Assembly (NCBI RefSeq): GCF_001457435.1
Contig: NZ_LN881717.1
Location: 1,311,339-1,375,338, forward strand
Source of the DNA: Actinobaculum massiliense
GTDB lineage: Bacteria; Actinomycetota; Actinomycetes; Actinomycetales; Actinomycetaceae
Direction: 5' to 3'
Length of the DNA stretch: 64,000 nucleotides
The notes below the pieces were generated by a model, which was not told the origin of the DNA, did not search any database, and saw only the letters and a program-made list of their open reading frames with translations. A program made the translations under genes and the position numbers. Positions 1 to 7,675 of this stretch are shown here, piece by piece. Each line of letters opens with the position of its first letter. Positions within the stretch are counted from its first letter, which is position 1.

Positions 1-332
1 GCGTTGCGGGTGATGCTGCAGTTCACCAGGTCGCGGGCGTTCAGGGGTGCCAGTTCGCTGACCATGGCGATGGCGCGTCGATAGCCGTCGGTGACCTTTT
101 CGATCTCTTCCGGGTCGAGGGAGCCGTATGAGGTGGTTTGGATCGTCCACTGGCCGGTCTGCCAATCCCGGTACAAGGGCGGGGTGTACGGCATGCGGGC
201 TGCGGGGCGGATCTCGATCGCGAGGTCGTCTGTGGTGTCGATGGTGACGATGGTGTAGGCGAGCCGGTTCGCATTCTCGACCAGGCGCTGGGTGGTTTCC
301 TCTTCGATGCTCATCTTTGCCTGGGTGTTCAT
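1..332 (-). CDS. Phage hypothetical protein (3' end outside window)
   Basis: Open frame of 110 codons with no stop before the window edge. It starts at an ATG preceded by a good Shine-Dalgarno (GGAAGGA). The N-terminal part reads MNTQAKMSIEEETTQRLVEN and continues acidic and hydrophilic. I do not recognise the family. It follows the DUF4314 gene in the same direction, behind a copy of the 37-bp repeat also found at 1509-1545, so it may have its own promoter. By position it lies in the packaging-proximal part of the phage genome. Confidence 0.55.
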   Translation of the reverse strand, partial: MNTQAKMSIEEETTQRLVENANRLAYTIVTIDTTDDLAIEIRPAARMPYTPPLYRDWQTGQWTIQTTSYGSLDPEEIEKVTDGYRRAIAMVSELAPLNARDLVNCSITRN

Positions 333-368
333 GGCTGTGTCCTTCCCTGAGGTGGTGTGCTTTCGGTA

Positions 369-405
369 TGTACATACAGCCATACGTTTTGCCGCATATC
401 CAGTC
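369..405 (-). repeat. Intergenic 37-bp direct repeat, copy 1
   Basis: This stretch matches 1509-1545 at about 35 of 37 positions (core TACATACAGCCATACGTTTT on the plus strand). The similarity extends more weakly to both sides. Each copy sits just upstream of a minus-strand phage gene (start at 332; start at 1459). A repeated promoter or regulator-binding site is the simplest reading. Confidence 0.6.
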
Positions 406-426
406 ATTGTTTGCCCTGATGAGCTG

Positions 427-624
427 CTATTTTTCGGGTTTTTCGGTGGGTAGGGTTTCCCAGGAGTCCTCGCCCGGGATGAGCCCCAGATTCGATCCGG
501 TGTCCCAGTCGACGTGGACGGTGCCGAGGTCGTCGACGAACGCCACGGTGCCAAGCACACCGGGGCGCAGCGTCGTGTACGGGTAGCTGGTGGCGATCAG
601 GCGCACCCGCTGGCCGGGAGTCAT
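427..624 (-). CDS. DUF4314 phage protein
   Basis: A 65-residue protein beginning MTPGQRVRLIATSYPYTTLRPG with the pattern GTVAFVDDLGTVHVDWD and GLIPGED. This is the signature I associate with the small DUF4314 family found next to terminase genes in Gram-positive siphophages. Function unknown; the fold is probably a small beta barrel. Its ATG overlaps the stop of the upstream 218-residue gene (ATGA), so the two are probably translationally coupled. Confidence 0.8.
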   Translation of the reverse strand: MTPGQRVRLIATSYPYTTLRPGVLGTVAFVDDLGTVHVDWDTGSNLGLIPGEDSWETLPTEKPEK

Positions 625-1277
625 GGCCGGTTCTCCTTCCTGCTTGTCGGGGTGCGCCAGGCGGCGTCTCCTTCCAGGCCTGCCAGCAGGATGCGGCGTG
701 CCTGCTTGTGTTCGGGGCCGATGAAGCCCAGGGAGAGCAGGAAGCAGCGCATCGTGTACTTGTCATTGCCCGGTGCAGGCGGTGTGGATCGGATCCGGGT
801 TGCCTCCTGGGCGCGTTGGCAGAGCCTGGCCACAAGTGGGATCACCGCCTCGCGTGCCGTCTCCGGCGTAATCGACTCACACCACGGGAACGAGACCGTC
901 TGGTCATCGTTGAACTCGACGGGTGTGGCCGGGATGCCCAGGGCTTTGGCGATCAGTGGCCCTTTAGCCGCTAGGAGTGCTTCGAGGTTGGCGCGTGTGC
1001 GCTCACTCCACCCGGTGGTGGGCATCGTGACCGTTAACGCCACCTCGCCCGGGTCGGCGGTTTCAAAGCCCGCCTTGTAGGCGGCCTCGAGCACGGCCTG
1101 CGCCTCGATGCCATCTGGTAGGTAGAGGGTCCAGTCCCGATCCAGCGTGGCGTCTGCGATCTGGTAGGCAAAGGAGGGCGTGCCCAGGTAGGTGGCCTTG
1201 ACGCCAAGGTGATTGGCGAGAAGCTGGGCGAGCTTTTCCCTGCCCGTTTTGTGCGGGGTGAAGGCGAGGATGCTCAT
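621..1277 (-). CDS. Phage protein of the 'virulence-related' type, function unknown
   Basis: A 218-residue protein. Its N-terminus (LAQLLANHLGVKATYLGTPSFAYQIADATLDRDW..L) resembles a phage protein often labelled 'virulence-related protein' in Firmicutes and actinobacterial prophages; that label has no experimental basis known to me. The C-terminal part is helical, with a segment around residues 170-205 reading MRCFLLSLGFIGPEHKQARR. It overlaps its neighbours on both sides by 4 bases (ATGA), making a coupled chain from the 61-residue gene through to DUF4314. Confidence 0.6.
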   Translation of the reverse strand: MSILAFTPHKTGREKLAQLLANHLGVKATYLGTPSFAYQIADATLDRDWTLYLPDGIEAQAVLEAAYKAGFETADPGEVALTVTMPTTGWSERTRANLEALLAAKGPLIAKALGIPATPVEFNDDQTVSFPWCESITPETAREAVIPLVARLCQRAQEATRIRSTPPAPGNDKYTMRCFLLSLGFIGPEHKQARRILLAGLEGDAAWRTPTSRKENRP

Positions 1278-1459
1278 GCCACGACCTCCTGCTCGAACCA
1301 GGCGGCCACCATGCTGAGGAAACGCGTCGGGTCACACTCGATCACGCGTACCACCAGCTGGTAGCCAAGTGCTGTGGCAACCCGCAGGGTTTCCTCGGGG
1401 TCGTAGACGTTGACTCCGGCTGCGATGAGCTCGCTGATTTCGATGTGTAATTCACTCAT
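1274..1459 (-). CDS. Small phage hypothetical protein
   Basis: A 61-residue acidic protein starting MSELHIEISELIAAGVNVYD, with ATG preceded by AAGGA. It overlaps the 218-residue gene by 4 bases (ATGA). I do not recognise a family. The start lies about 50 bases downstream of the second 37-bp repeat, consistent with a promoter there driving the 1459-to-427 cluster. Confidence 0.55.
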   Translation of the reverse strand: MSELHIEISELIAAGVNVYDPEETLRVATALGYQLVVRVIECDPTRFLSMVAAWFEQEVVA

Positions 1460-1508
1460 GACCAGTCCTTTTCGCTCGGTTCCCCGGATGTGGGGGTGTT
1501 TTCGGTCA

Positions 1509-1545
1509 TGTACATACAGCCATACGTTTTTCCGCTTATCCAGTC
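1509..1545 (-). repeat. Intergenic 37-bp direct repeat, copy 2
   Basis: Second copy of the repeat at 369-405, in the 147-base gap between the methyltransferase gene and the 61-residue gene. The sequence around the GTATGGCTGTATGTACAT block (minus strand) is kept in both copies while the flanks drift, as expected for a regulatory site. Confidence 0.6.
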
Positions 1546-1606
1546 GTTTTTGCCCTCATCAACGGCTCATTTTCACGCCCCTGTTGTCCCTGCATATTGC
1601 GGGGTT

Positions 1607-2857
1607 TTATTCGCGGTCGCGGTCGACCTGTTTGACCAGATCCAGGTAGGCGTATTGGGTGTCGCCTCGCTGGCAGGTGATCCCGGCTGCGTCCCCGGTC
1701 GCCTCGGCGTAGCGGCGCAGGATCACCGAGGCGTACTTCTCGTCGAGCTCCATGAGGTAGGCGATGCGGTCGGTCTGCTCGGCTGCCATCAAGGTCGAAC
1801 CGCTGCCAGCGAAGGTATCGAGGATGATCGCGTTTGCCTGGGTGGAGTTGCGGATCGGATAGGCCAGCAGATCCAGCGGCTTAGACGTCGGGTGGTCACT
1901 GTTTTTGCGGGGCTTGGCGAAGTTCCAGATCGTGGTCTGTTTCCGGTCAGCGAACCACTTGTGCTTGGTTCCCTGCTTCCACCCGTAGAGCACCGGTTCG
2001 TGCTGCCACTGGTACGGTGAGCGTCCCAGCACGAGGGAGTCTTTGACCCAGATGCAGCAGCCGGAGAGTTTGAACCCGGCGTCGATGAACGCCTTGCGGA
2101 AGTTCAGCCCTTCGGTGTCGGCGTGGAACACATACGCAGACCCGCCCTTGTCGAGAACACCTGCCATGTTGGTAAACGCGGCGAGCAGGAACTCATAGAA
2201 GGAGTCGGCCTTCATCGCATCGTTCTTGATCGTGAGCCCATCGGAAGACTCGAAGGCCACGTTGTAGGGCGGGTCGGTGAGCACCAGGTTCGCGCTCTTG
2301 CCGTCCATAAGCACCGCGACATCACCGGGGTTGGTAGCGTCCCCGCAGACGAGCCGGTGCCTGCCGATAGTCCAGATGTCCCCGCGCTGGACGAAGGATG
2401 CGGCCTCGAGAGCGGCGGTGAGATCGAAGCCGTCATCGGTGACCTCGTCATCGTCGAGGGAACCAATCATCGCCTGGATTTCGTCATCGTCGAAGCCGGT
2501 GAGCTCGGCATCAAAGTCGGCCGCGTCCAGGTCGGCGATGAGCAGGGCCAGCTTGGATTCATCCCAGTCGCCGCTGATCTTGTTCAATGCGACGTTGAGC
2601 GCCTTCTCGCGGGTCTCGTCCAGTTCGACGACCACGCAGTCAACATCGGTGTGGCCGAGGTCGGCGAGTACTTTCAGGCGCTGGTGGCCGCCGACGACGT
2701 GGCCGGTGGTGTGGTTGTAGATCACTGGCTCGACGTAACCGAACTCGGTGAGGCTGCGCTTGAGCTTGTCGTATTCTGGATCTCCTGGTTTTAGGTCCTT
2801 ACGCGGGTTGTAGTCGGCGGGCTTGAGCTCACTGATGGGTAGCTGCTTGATGAGCAC
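1607..2857 (-). CDS. ParB-domain DNA methyltransferase (phage, beta-class N4/N6)
   Basis: A 416-residue protein. Residues about 1-95 form a ParB/Srx-like domain (ISELKPADYNPR; VIYNHTTGHVVGGHQRLK). The second half is an amino-methyltransferase with TDPPYNV (motif IV, DPPY type) near residue 195 and LDTFAGSGST (SAM motif I) near 345, in beta-class order. The GTG start is chosen because it follows a near-perfect Shine-Dalgarno (GGAGGTGAT). It overlaps the metK gene by 29 bases, so SAM supply and SAM use are translationally linked. Likely role: modification of phage DNA against host restriction. It lies next to packaging genes, as is usual in this phage type. Confidence 0.9.
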   Translation of the reverse strand: MLIKQLPISELKPADYNPRKDLKPGDPEYDKLKRSLTEFGYVEPVIYNHTTGHVVGGHQRLKVLADLGHTDVDCVVVELDETREKALNVALNKISGDWDESKLALLIADLDAADFDAELTGFDDDEIQAMIGSLDDDEVTDDGFDLTAALEAASFVQRGDIWTIGRHRLVCGDATNPGDVAVLMDGKSANLVLTDPPYNVAFESSDGLTIKNDAMKADSFYEFLLAAFTNMAGVLDKGGSAYVFHADTEGLNFRKAFIDAGFKLSGCCIWVKDSLVLGRSPYQWQHEPVLYGWKQGTKHKWFADRKQTTIWNFAKPRKNSDHPTSKPLDLLAYPIRNSTQANAIILDTFAGSGSTLMAAEQTDRIAYLMELDEKYASVILRRYAEATGDAAGITCQRGDTQYAYLDLVKQVDRDRE

Positions 2858-4019
2858 GGCGGATCACCTCCGTGGTGAGCTTGTCGGTAAACGGCAGCGT
2901 CCATTCCCACTCGCTCAGGCCATGGCCCATGTGCCCGTAGGTGGAAAGCTTCGCGTAGATGGGGGCTCTAAGGCCGAGGCGTTCGATGATCGCGGCCGGG
3001 CGCAGCGGGAAGATCGCCTGGGCGGCGTCGGTGAGCAGCCAGTCCGGGTGCTGACCGGTGCCGAAGGTGTCGATGTGGAACGCGACCGGGTCAGCCTTAC
3101 CGATTGCATAGGAGATAGCGACGTGGCATTCTTCGGCCAGGCGCGCATCCACCACGGTTTTCGCGATCAGGCGAGCTATGTACGCGCCCGTCCGGTCGAC
3201 CTTGGAGGGGTCCTTCCCCGAGAACGCGCCACCGCCGTGCGGGCCGAGCCCACCGTAGGTATCGACCATAAGCTTGCGTCCGGTCAGCCCGGTATCAGCG
3301 GTGGGGCCGCCGGTGACGAACCGCCCGGACGGGTTGACCAACACGCGCTCAGCCGTGGCACCGGGCAGGTGCTCCTCGATGGCGGGAGCAACGATCAGCG
3401 TGCGCACCTCGCGTTCAAGCGCCTCGGGGTCTTTGTTCGCATCGTGTTGGATGGAAACGATCACGGTGTCGATGCCGATCGGGGTGCCCAGCTCGTCGTA
3501 GACCACACTGACTTGGGATTTGCCGTCGGGTCCGATCCCACGGATGGTGCCGTCGGTGCGGGCTGTATCGAGGCGGCGGCAGATCTCGTGGGCGAGCACG
3601 AGCGGCAGTGGCAGGCGCTGGGTCGTTTCGTTCGTGGCGTACCCGTAGACGGTGCCCTGGTCGCCCGCCCCGAGGCTCGCATACGCCGACTCGTCACCGG
3701 CACGGGCCTCGATGGAGGTGGTGACACCTGCGCTGATGTCGGCGGATTGGCGGTGCACCCACACGTAGATGAGGAACCGGTTCGGGTTGTACCCGGCCTG
3801 GCGCAGCGCCTCCCGTGTGGAGGCGCGCAGACGGGGCCGGATGGTGGTGGTGATCTCGCCGGTGACGATGATGCGCCTGCCGGTTGCCATGACCTCAACG
3901 GCCACGCGTGCCGTCGGGTCGAGGGTGAGGATGTCATCGAGGATGTGGTCTGCGATGAGGTCGCACAGCTTGTCGGGGTGGCCGATACACACAGATTCAG
4001 CACTTCGCACTACAGACAC
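2829..4019 (-). CDS. metK: S-adenosylmethionine synthetase (phage-borne)
   Basis: A 396-residue MetK homologue. Family signatures include GHPDKLCDLIADHILDDIL at the N-terminus, GAGDQGTVYGYA near 120 and GGGAFSGKDPSKVDRTGAY near 265. It makes SAM from methionine and ATP in the cytoplasm. The start is a GTG behind AAAGGAG. The family is normally a housekeeping gene of about 400 residues; here it sits between small terminase and a DNA methyltransferase that it overlaps. The same gene begins at 63962 in the right prophage, so it is a stable part of this phage lineage. Likely job: raising SAM for phage DNA methylation. Confidence 0.95.
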   Translation of the reverse strand: MSVVRSAESVCIGHPDKLCDLIADHILDDILTLDPTARVAVEVMATGRRIIVTGEITTTIRPRLRASTREALRQAGYNPNRFLIYVWVHRQSADISAGVTTSIEARAGDESAYASLGAGDQGTVYGYATNETTQRLPLPLVLAHEICRRLDTARTDGTIRGIGPDGKSQVSVVYDELGTPIGIDTVIVSIQHDANKDPEALEREVRTLIVAPAIEEHLPGATAERVLVNPSGRFVTGGPTADTGLTGRKLMVDTYGGLGPHGGGAFSGKDPSKVDRTGAYIARLIAKTVVDARLAEECHVAISYAIGKADPVAFHIDTFGTGQHPDWLLTDAAQAIFPLRPAAIIERLGLRAPIYAKLSTYGHMGHGLSEWEWTLPFTDKLTTEVIRRAHQAATHQ

Positions 4020-4051
4020 GCGAGGGCTCCTTTCACAAAAGCGAACAACAA

Positions 4052-4078
4052 GAAAGCCCGCCCGTGTGTCGGGCAGGC
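4052..4078 (-). terminator. Intrinsic terminator between terS and metK
   Basis: On the minus strand a GC-rich hairpin (GCCTGCCCG, 5-base loop, CGGGCGGGC) is followed by TTTCTTGTTGTT. A hairpin plus T-run also sits at the same place in the right prophage (63901-63930), although the sequences differ. Confidence 0.65.
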
Positions 4079-4106
4079 CAGAAACGAAACAAGGGGTCGC
4101 GGGGCG

Positions 4107-4682
4107 TTAGGAGGAGGCTTTGAGCAGCTGCTCCATGACCTCATCGCCTGGTGTGGTGCCGGAGTAGTCGGTGGTGCAGGTGGCGCGCACGATGTCGAAG
4201 ATCTCGTACCAGTACACGTTGGCCTGCTTGCCGAACGACTGCGACATGGCCACGAACGGGCTGGCGATTGCAGCGCCCGTGGTGGGGTGTTTGCCGAGCA
4301 GACCGAACTTGGAAATCGCCTGCTCGCACTGGATGTAGCGGGCGAACGCCTGCGCGTACTGCTCAATCAAGCGTTTGGAGACGAACTCGGTACAGCCGCG
4401 TTCATCCAGCCAGCTCCACGTCTCCCGGTAGACCAAATCCGCGCCGAGTGGTTGGCCGTCGCGCTGCTCGGCAGAGAGGTATTCGCCGGGTTCTGGCATC
4501 GTCTCGCCTGCGAGCAGCGCGCCATCGCCGATGTCGGTGCCGTCCAGGTCGAACACATCGAGCTCGGCCGGTGTGGTGAGCCGGGTGGCGGGGCGCCCTG
4601 CGGCGAGCTTGTCGTTCAGCGCTTCGGGCTTCGCCCCGGCGCGGACCCTACGTCCGCCCCTGTTGGTGCCGTCTTTGGCCAT
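4107..4682 (-). CDS. Phage terminase small subunit, P27 family
   Basis: A 191-residue protein starting MAKDGTNRGGRRVRAGAKPE, a basic Gly/Arg N-terminus typical of P27-type small terminases. It continues with a helical core (LIEQYAQAFARYIQCEQAISKFG) and the family's SPFVAMSQSFGKQANVYWYEI. Small terminase recognises the packaging site and recruits the large subunit. It is about 80% alike to the right-prophage copy at 63310-63882. The start is supported by AAGGAGG. The large terminase would be expected beyond the window edge. Confidence 0.92.
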   Translation of the reverse strand: MAKDGTNRGGRRVRAGAKPEALNDKLAAGRPATRLTTPAELDVFDLDGTDIGDGALLAGETMPEPGEYLSAEQRDGQPLGADLVYRETWSWLDERGCTEFVSKRLIEQYAQAFARYIQCEQAISKFGLLGKHPTTGAAIASPFVAMSQSFGKQANVYWYEIFDIVRATCTTDYSGTTPGDEVMEQLLKASS

Positions 4683-4738
4683 GGCTTTGCCTCCTTGTCA
4701 GGGCGTCGTGCCCTGGTGTGGAGGGCGTGAGGGGTCAA

Positions 4739-4797
4739 TACCCCGTTTGATTCGGCGGTTTTGCGCACGGTTGGCCCCGCCCGCTGAGGAGCGCGCC
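4739..4797 (-). other. Conserved block upstream of terS, candidate cos/packaging site
   Basis: In the 245-base gap between HNH nuclease and small terminase no gene is evident. A block of about 40 bases reads, on the minus strand, CAGCGGGCGGGGCCAACCGT then GCGCAAAA and, after a short variable stretch, GAATCAAAC. It is kept identically in the right prophage (59286-59327), although flanking sequence differs. In cos-type phages the cohesive-end site lies beside terS and is often next to an HNH gene, so this is a candidate packaging site. Confidence 0.45.
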
Positions 4798-4927
4798 AGC
4801 TGTGGAGATCCGCTCGCCCCCACCCCTCGGCAAACGCGCCACGTCGCCTCGTGCCGGGCCAGCGGCCTCGAGGTCGGCACAGGTGAGGGTCGTCAGGTAG
4901 GCCGCGAGAGGCGGGCACACAGCGCGT

Positions 4928-5305
4928 TTAGTAGCTGTGGACCTGAGGGGCTTGCCGCCACCGGTCGCCATCGAGCGCGGACTGGCGCGAGTGGCACGGC
5001 TTGCACAGACTGCGCAGGTTCGACTCGTCATGGGTGCCGCCGTGTTCCAGCGGGATCACGTGGTGGACCTCAGCAACGGGCGTGTACCGGCCACGGGCCA
5101 GGCAGTCCTCGCACAACGGGTGGGCCTGCACGTAGGCCGCGCGGATCTTTCGCCACCGGTGGTCGTAGCGTCGGTTGATCTTCGGGTCGCGCTGGTACTT
5201 GCGGTAGCGGGTGTCCTCGGCGCGGGCGTGCTCGGGACAGAACCTGGCGTCGGTCAGCTCGGGACAACCGGGCTGGGAGCACGGGCGCTTGGGTTTGAAA
5301 GGCAT
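4928..5305 (-). CDS. Phage HNH endonuclease
   Basis: A 125-residue HNH nuclease. It has a treble-clef core with CEDC near residue 65, EVHHVIPLEHGGTHDESNLRSLC and KPCHSR, i.e. the paired CxxC plus H-H and N-H motifs. An N-terminal Cys/His cluster (C..PGCP..C..H) adds a second metal-binding knuckle. HNH proteins beside terminase assist DNA maturation in several cos phages. The start is set to match the right-prophage copy (58765-59142), dropping four upstream codons. A conserved box and hairpin precede it. Confidence 0.92.
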   Translation of the reverse strand: MPFKPKRPCSQPGCPELTDARFCPEHARAEDTRYRKYQRDPKINRRYDHRWRKIRAAYVQAHPLCEDCLARGRYTPVAEVHHVIPLEHGGTHDESNLRSLCKPCHSRQSALDGDRWRQAPQVHSY

Positions 5306-5335
5306 CCGTCTCACCACCCTTGTCGTTCATGGCAA

Positions 5336-5397
5336 CGACCCCCAGACGAACCGTGATGATTCGTCTGGGGGTCGGGACCTACTTTTCAACCACTTAC
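5336..5397 (-). promoter_or_regulatory. Conserved box plus perfect hairpin upstream of HNH gene
   Basis: On the minus strand a box GTAAGTGGTTGAAAAGTAGG (5378-5397) is followed by a perfect 15-bp stem (CGACCCCCAGACGAA, 9-base loop, reverse complement; 5336-5374) and then the HNH start. The right prophage has the same box (one base different) followed by a hairpin with an unrelated stem sequence (58681-58737). There is no clear T-run. It may be a late-control or antitermination element, or a leader controlling HNH expression. Confidence 0.6.
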
Positions 5398-5460
5398 AGC
5401 ATGCGACAGGCACACCCTGAAAGTCATCCCCTCTTTGCGACACTCATGCGCGCCAATGCT

Positions 5461-5925
5461 TCAGTCTCTGCCGAACAAGAGACGGGCGAAACGGGCAAGG
5501 GCGCGCTGCTTCTTAGCGAAGGCCGTCTTGCGTTCGACGTAGAAGTGCTCGGCAACTTTGACGGCGGCGTCCTCGGCGGAGAGGTCGTCGAGGAAGAAGA
5601 CCTCGAGGACCAGCCGGTCATCGTCGCTGAGGCTTTCCCAGGCCGGGTTGAACCAATCCATGTAGGCCTGCGCTTTTTGGTTGCGGGCTTTGAGCGCGTC
5701 GAGGTTGTCGAGGATCGAGCAGACTCTCGCTTCACCAGCGTGCGGGTTGTTGCCCCGTGGGAGGCCGTCGAATCGGGGTGAGCCGATTGAGGTCAGTGAG
5801 GCTTTGAGCTCGTCGGCGTACCCGTCGCCTTGCTGGAGAATGACAGCTTGGGTTGCGTAGTCCTGGAGGACGCCGATGGCGGCTTTGCGGTAGTCGAAGT
5901 AGTCCCAGATGGGGTGGTCGTTCAT
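5461..5925 (-). CDS. Phage late-transcription-regulator-like protein (DUF1492/ArpU type)
   Basis: A 154-residue helical protein with an N-terminal DYFDYRKAAIGVLQDYA and a C-terminal region resembling sigma region 4/RinA-ArpU-like proteins (LSDDDRLVLEVFFLD..AVKVAEHFYVERKTAFAKKQRALARFARLLFG). Such proteins usually activate late genes just before the packaging module, which is its position here. Its ATG overlaps the stop of the SNF2 helicase gene. The right homologue is at 58167-58625. The family call is from pattern only. Confidence 0.65.
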   Translation of the reverse strand: MNDHPIWDYFDYRKAAIGVLQDYATQAVILQQGDGYADELKASLTSIGSPRFDGLPRGNNPHAGEARVCSILDNLDALKARNQKAQAYMDWFNPAWESLSDDDRLVLEVFFLDDLSAEDAAVKVAEHFYVERKTAFAKKQRALARFARLLFGRD

Positions 5926-7283
5926 GAGTGAGCCTGCTTTCCCAGAGTTTTTGCGACCGCATTGATCAACGCAGCCTGTGTCGTGTCTTTGTTGTCCAGC
6001 GCGGCCAGCACCGCCTCATCGAGGGTGTCGGCTGCTGCCAGGTGGGTGATCGTCACCGGCTGGTCTTGGCCCTGGCGGTAGAGCCTCGCGTTGGTTTGCT
6101 GGTAGAGCTCCAGCGACCAGGTCAGGGAGAACCAGACCAGGAGGTTGCCGCCTTGCTGAAGGTTGAGCCCGTGCCCGGCGGAGGCCGGGTGGATCAGCGC
6201 CAGGGGAATCTCCCGGCTGTTCCATGCCTCGATGTCGGTACTGGTTGTGAGCTCGCGGGCCTGCGGGAGGCGTTCGGTGATCCGCTGCAGGTCGTGTTTG
6301 AACCAGTAGGCCACGAGTAGTGGCTGGCCGTTGGCTGCCTCCACGAGGTCTTCGAGCGCGTCGAGCTTGCGGTCATGCACCACCAGTGGCTGGCCGTCCT
6401 CGTCGTAGATCGCACCGGAGGCCAGCTGCAGCAGCTTGCCCGAGAGGGCTGCGGCGTTCGCGGCGTCGATGACCTGCCCGTCGAGGTCGAGCACCATCTC
6501 ATCTCGCAACCGCTCGTAGGCTTTGCGCTCCTTGACGTCGAGGTCGACGAGCTTCGTGGTGACCGTCAGCTCAGGCAAGCGCAGGTAGTCGGTGGTGCGC
6601 ATCGACAAGGTGATGTCGCTGATCGCCTCGTAGATCTCGCCCTCAGCACCGGGTGCGGGCTTGTAGGTGAAGATCTGCTGGCCGTTTCGCCGATCGGGCA
6701 CGAACCAGCGGTTGCGGTAGTAGGTGATGAACCTGCCGAGGCGCTGGCCTTCATCTAGGAGTCGGAACTGCGCCCACAAGTCCATCAGCCCGTTGGCTGC
6801 GGGAGTGCCGGTGAGTCCCACGATCCGGGTGATGCGTGGTCGCACGGAGGCGAGTGCTTTGAACCGCTGCGCCCGGTGGTTCTTAAACGAGCTCAGCTCG
6901 TCGATGACGACCGTGTCGAACGGCCATGTGTTGCCGAGGTGGCGCACCAGCCAGGGCACGTTTTCGCGGTTGATGACGGTCACCATCGCCTCGGCGGCAA
7001 GGGCATCGAGCCGCTGGGCTTTGGACCCGACGGCGACGGCGATGGTGAGCCCGGCGAGGTGGTCCCATTTGGTGGCCTCGGCAGGCCAGGTGTCGCGGGC
7101 GACTCGCAGGGGTGCCACGATGAGGACCCGGCGGGCCTGGAAGGAGTCCAGCAGCAGATTCCAGATTGCCGTCAGGGTGATCACCGTCTTGCCCAGGCCC
7201 ATCCCGAGCAGGATCGCGGCCTGCGGGTGGTCTTCAACGAAGGCGGTGGCCTGTCGTTGGTAGTCATGCGGCTCGTAGCGCAT
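5922..7283 (-). CDS. SNF2-type DEAD/DEAH helicase (phage)
   Basis: A 453-residue SF2 helicase. It has a Q-like N-terminus (YEPHDYQRQA), Walker A LLGMGLGKT near residue 27, motif II DELSSFKNHRAQRF, motif III LTGTPAANGLMDLWAQF, and a C-terminal QTNARLYRQGQDQPVTI (motif VI). I start it at the ATG at 7283, which overlaps the VRR-NUC gene and matches the right copy; the longer upstream frame is out-of-frame VRR-NUC sequence. VRR-NUC plus SNF2 is a standard pair in this phage lineage, presumably acting together in replication or recombination. Confidence 0.9.
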   Translation of the reverse strand: MRYEPHDYQRQATAFVEDHPQAAILLGMGLGKTVITLTAIWNLLLDSFQARRVLIVAPLRVARDTWPAEATKWDHLAGLTIAVAVGSKAQRLDALAAEAMVTVINRENVPWLVRHLGNTWPFDTVVIDELSSFKNHRAQRFKALASVRPRITRIVGLTGTPAANGLMDLWAQFRLLDEGQRLGRFITYYRNRWFVPDRRNGQQIFTYKPAPGAEGEIYEAISDITLSMRTTDYLRLPELTVTTKLVDLDVKERKAYERLRDEMVLDLDGQVIDAANAAALSGKLLQLASGAIYDEDGQPLVVHDRKLDALEDLVEAANGQPLLVAYWFKHDLQRITERLPQARELTTSTDIEAWNSREIPLALIHPASAGHGLNLQQGGNLLVWFSLTWSLELYQQTNARLYRQGQDQPVTITHLAAADTLDEAVLAALDNKDTTQAALINAVAKTLGKQAHS

Positions 7284-7542
7284 CAGCCACCTCCTGGATC
7301 GCGTCAATGTTGTCAACGACGACCACGTCCATGCCGTGGTCTGTGAGTTGGTGGATGCGGCGGCGTTGGATGGGGCGTGGGAGGCGTCCGGGTGCTTTGA
7401 GTTCGACGAAGATGACGCGTCCGCGATGGATGCAGATGCGGTCTGGAACCCCTGCGGTTCCTGGGCTGGTGAATTTCCAGCACAGGCCACCGATCGCCTC
7501 AACGGCTTGCTTCAAGTGTTGTTCGATTGCTTGCTCGTTCAT
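7264..7542 (-). CDS. VRR-NUC domain nuclease
   Basis: A 92-residue protein with the compact PD-(D/E)XK fold of VRR-NUC: GTAGVPDRICIHRGRVIFVELKAPG gives the catalytic D, E-x-K and Q-like positions. It begins MNEQAIEQHLKQAVEAIGG. Stand-alone phage VRR-NUC proteins are Holliday-junction or structure-specific nucleases by family knowledge. It overlaps the helicase start by 20 bases. The right copy is at 56544-56822. Confidence 0.9.
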   Translation of the reverse strand: MNEQAIEQHLKQAVEAIGGLCWKFTSPGTAGVPDRICIHRGRVIFVELKAPGRLPRPIQRRRIHQLTDHGMDVVVVDNIDAIQEVADALRAA

Positions 7543-7570
7543 GGGTTACACGTCCTTGGTGTTTTGCCGA

Positions 7571-7668
7571 GGGTGCAACCTGGTGCAGGGTCGTTTTGGA
7601 CTTTTCTATAGGGCTAGTTTTTATGCCCTATAGGAAACTCACATATGGGTCTGCACCAGGCTGCACCC
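7571..7668. repeat. Nested inverted repeats between vapE and VRR-NUC genes
   Basis: Outer arms GGGTGCAACCTGGTGCAG (7571-7588) and CTGCACCAGGCTGCACCC (7651-7668) enclose a perfect 9-bp inner palindrome CTATAGGGC/GCCCTATAG (7606-7614, 7625-7633). The inner loop is T-rich. The equivalent gap in the right prophage (56413-56517) carries the same TGCACC/GGTGCA arms with a different inner hairpin. It may be an origin recognised by the neighbouring primase-helicase, or an operator. Confidence 0.6.
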
Positions 7669-7675
7669 AGCGCTA

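Noticed and set aside
2823-4730. 635-codon open frame on the plus strand
   Set aside because: It runs antisense to metK and terS, which have clear family motifs. The composition is that of a GC-rich shadow frame.
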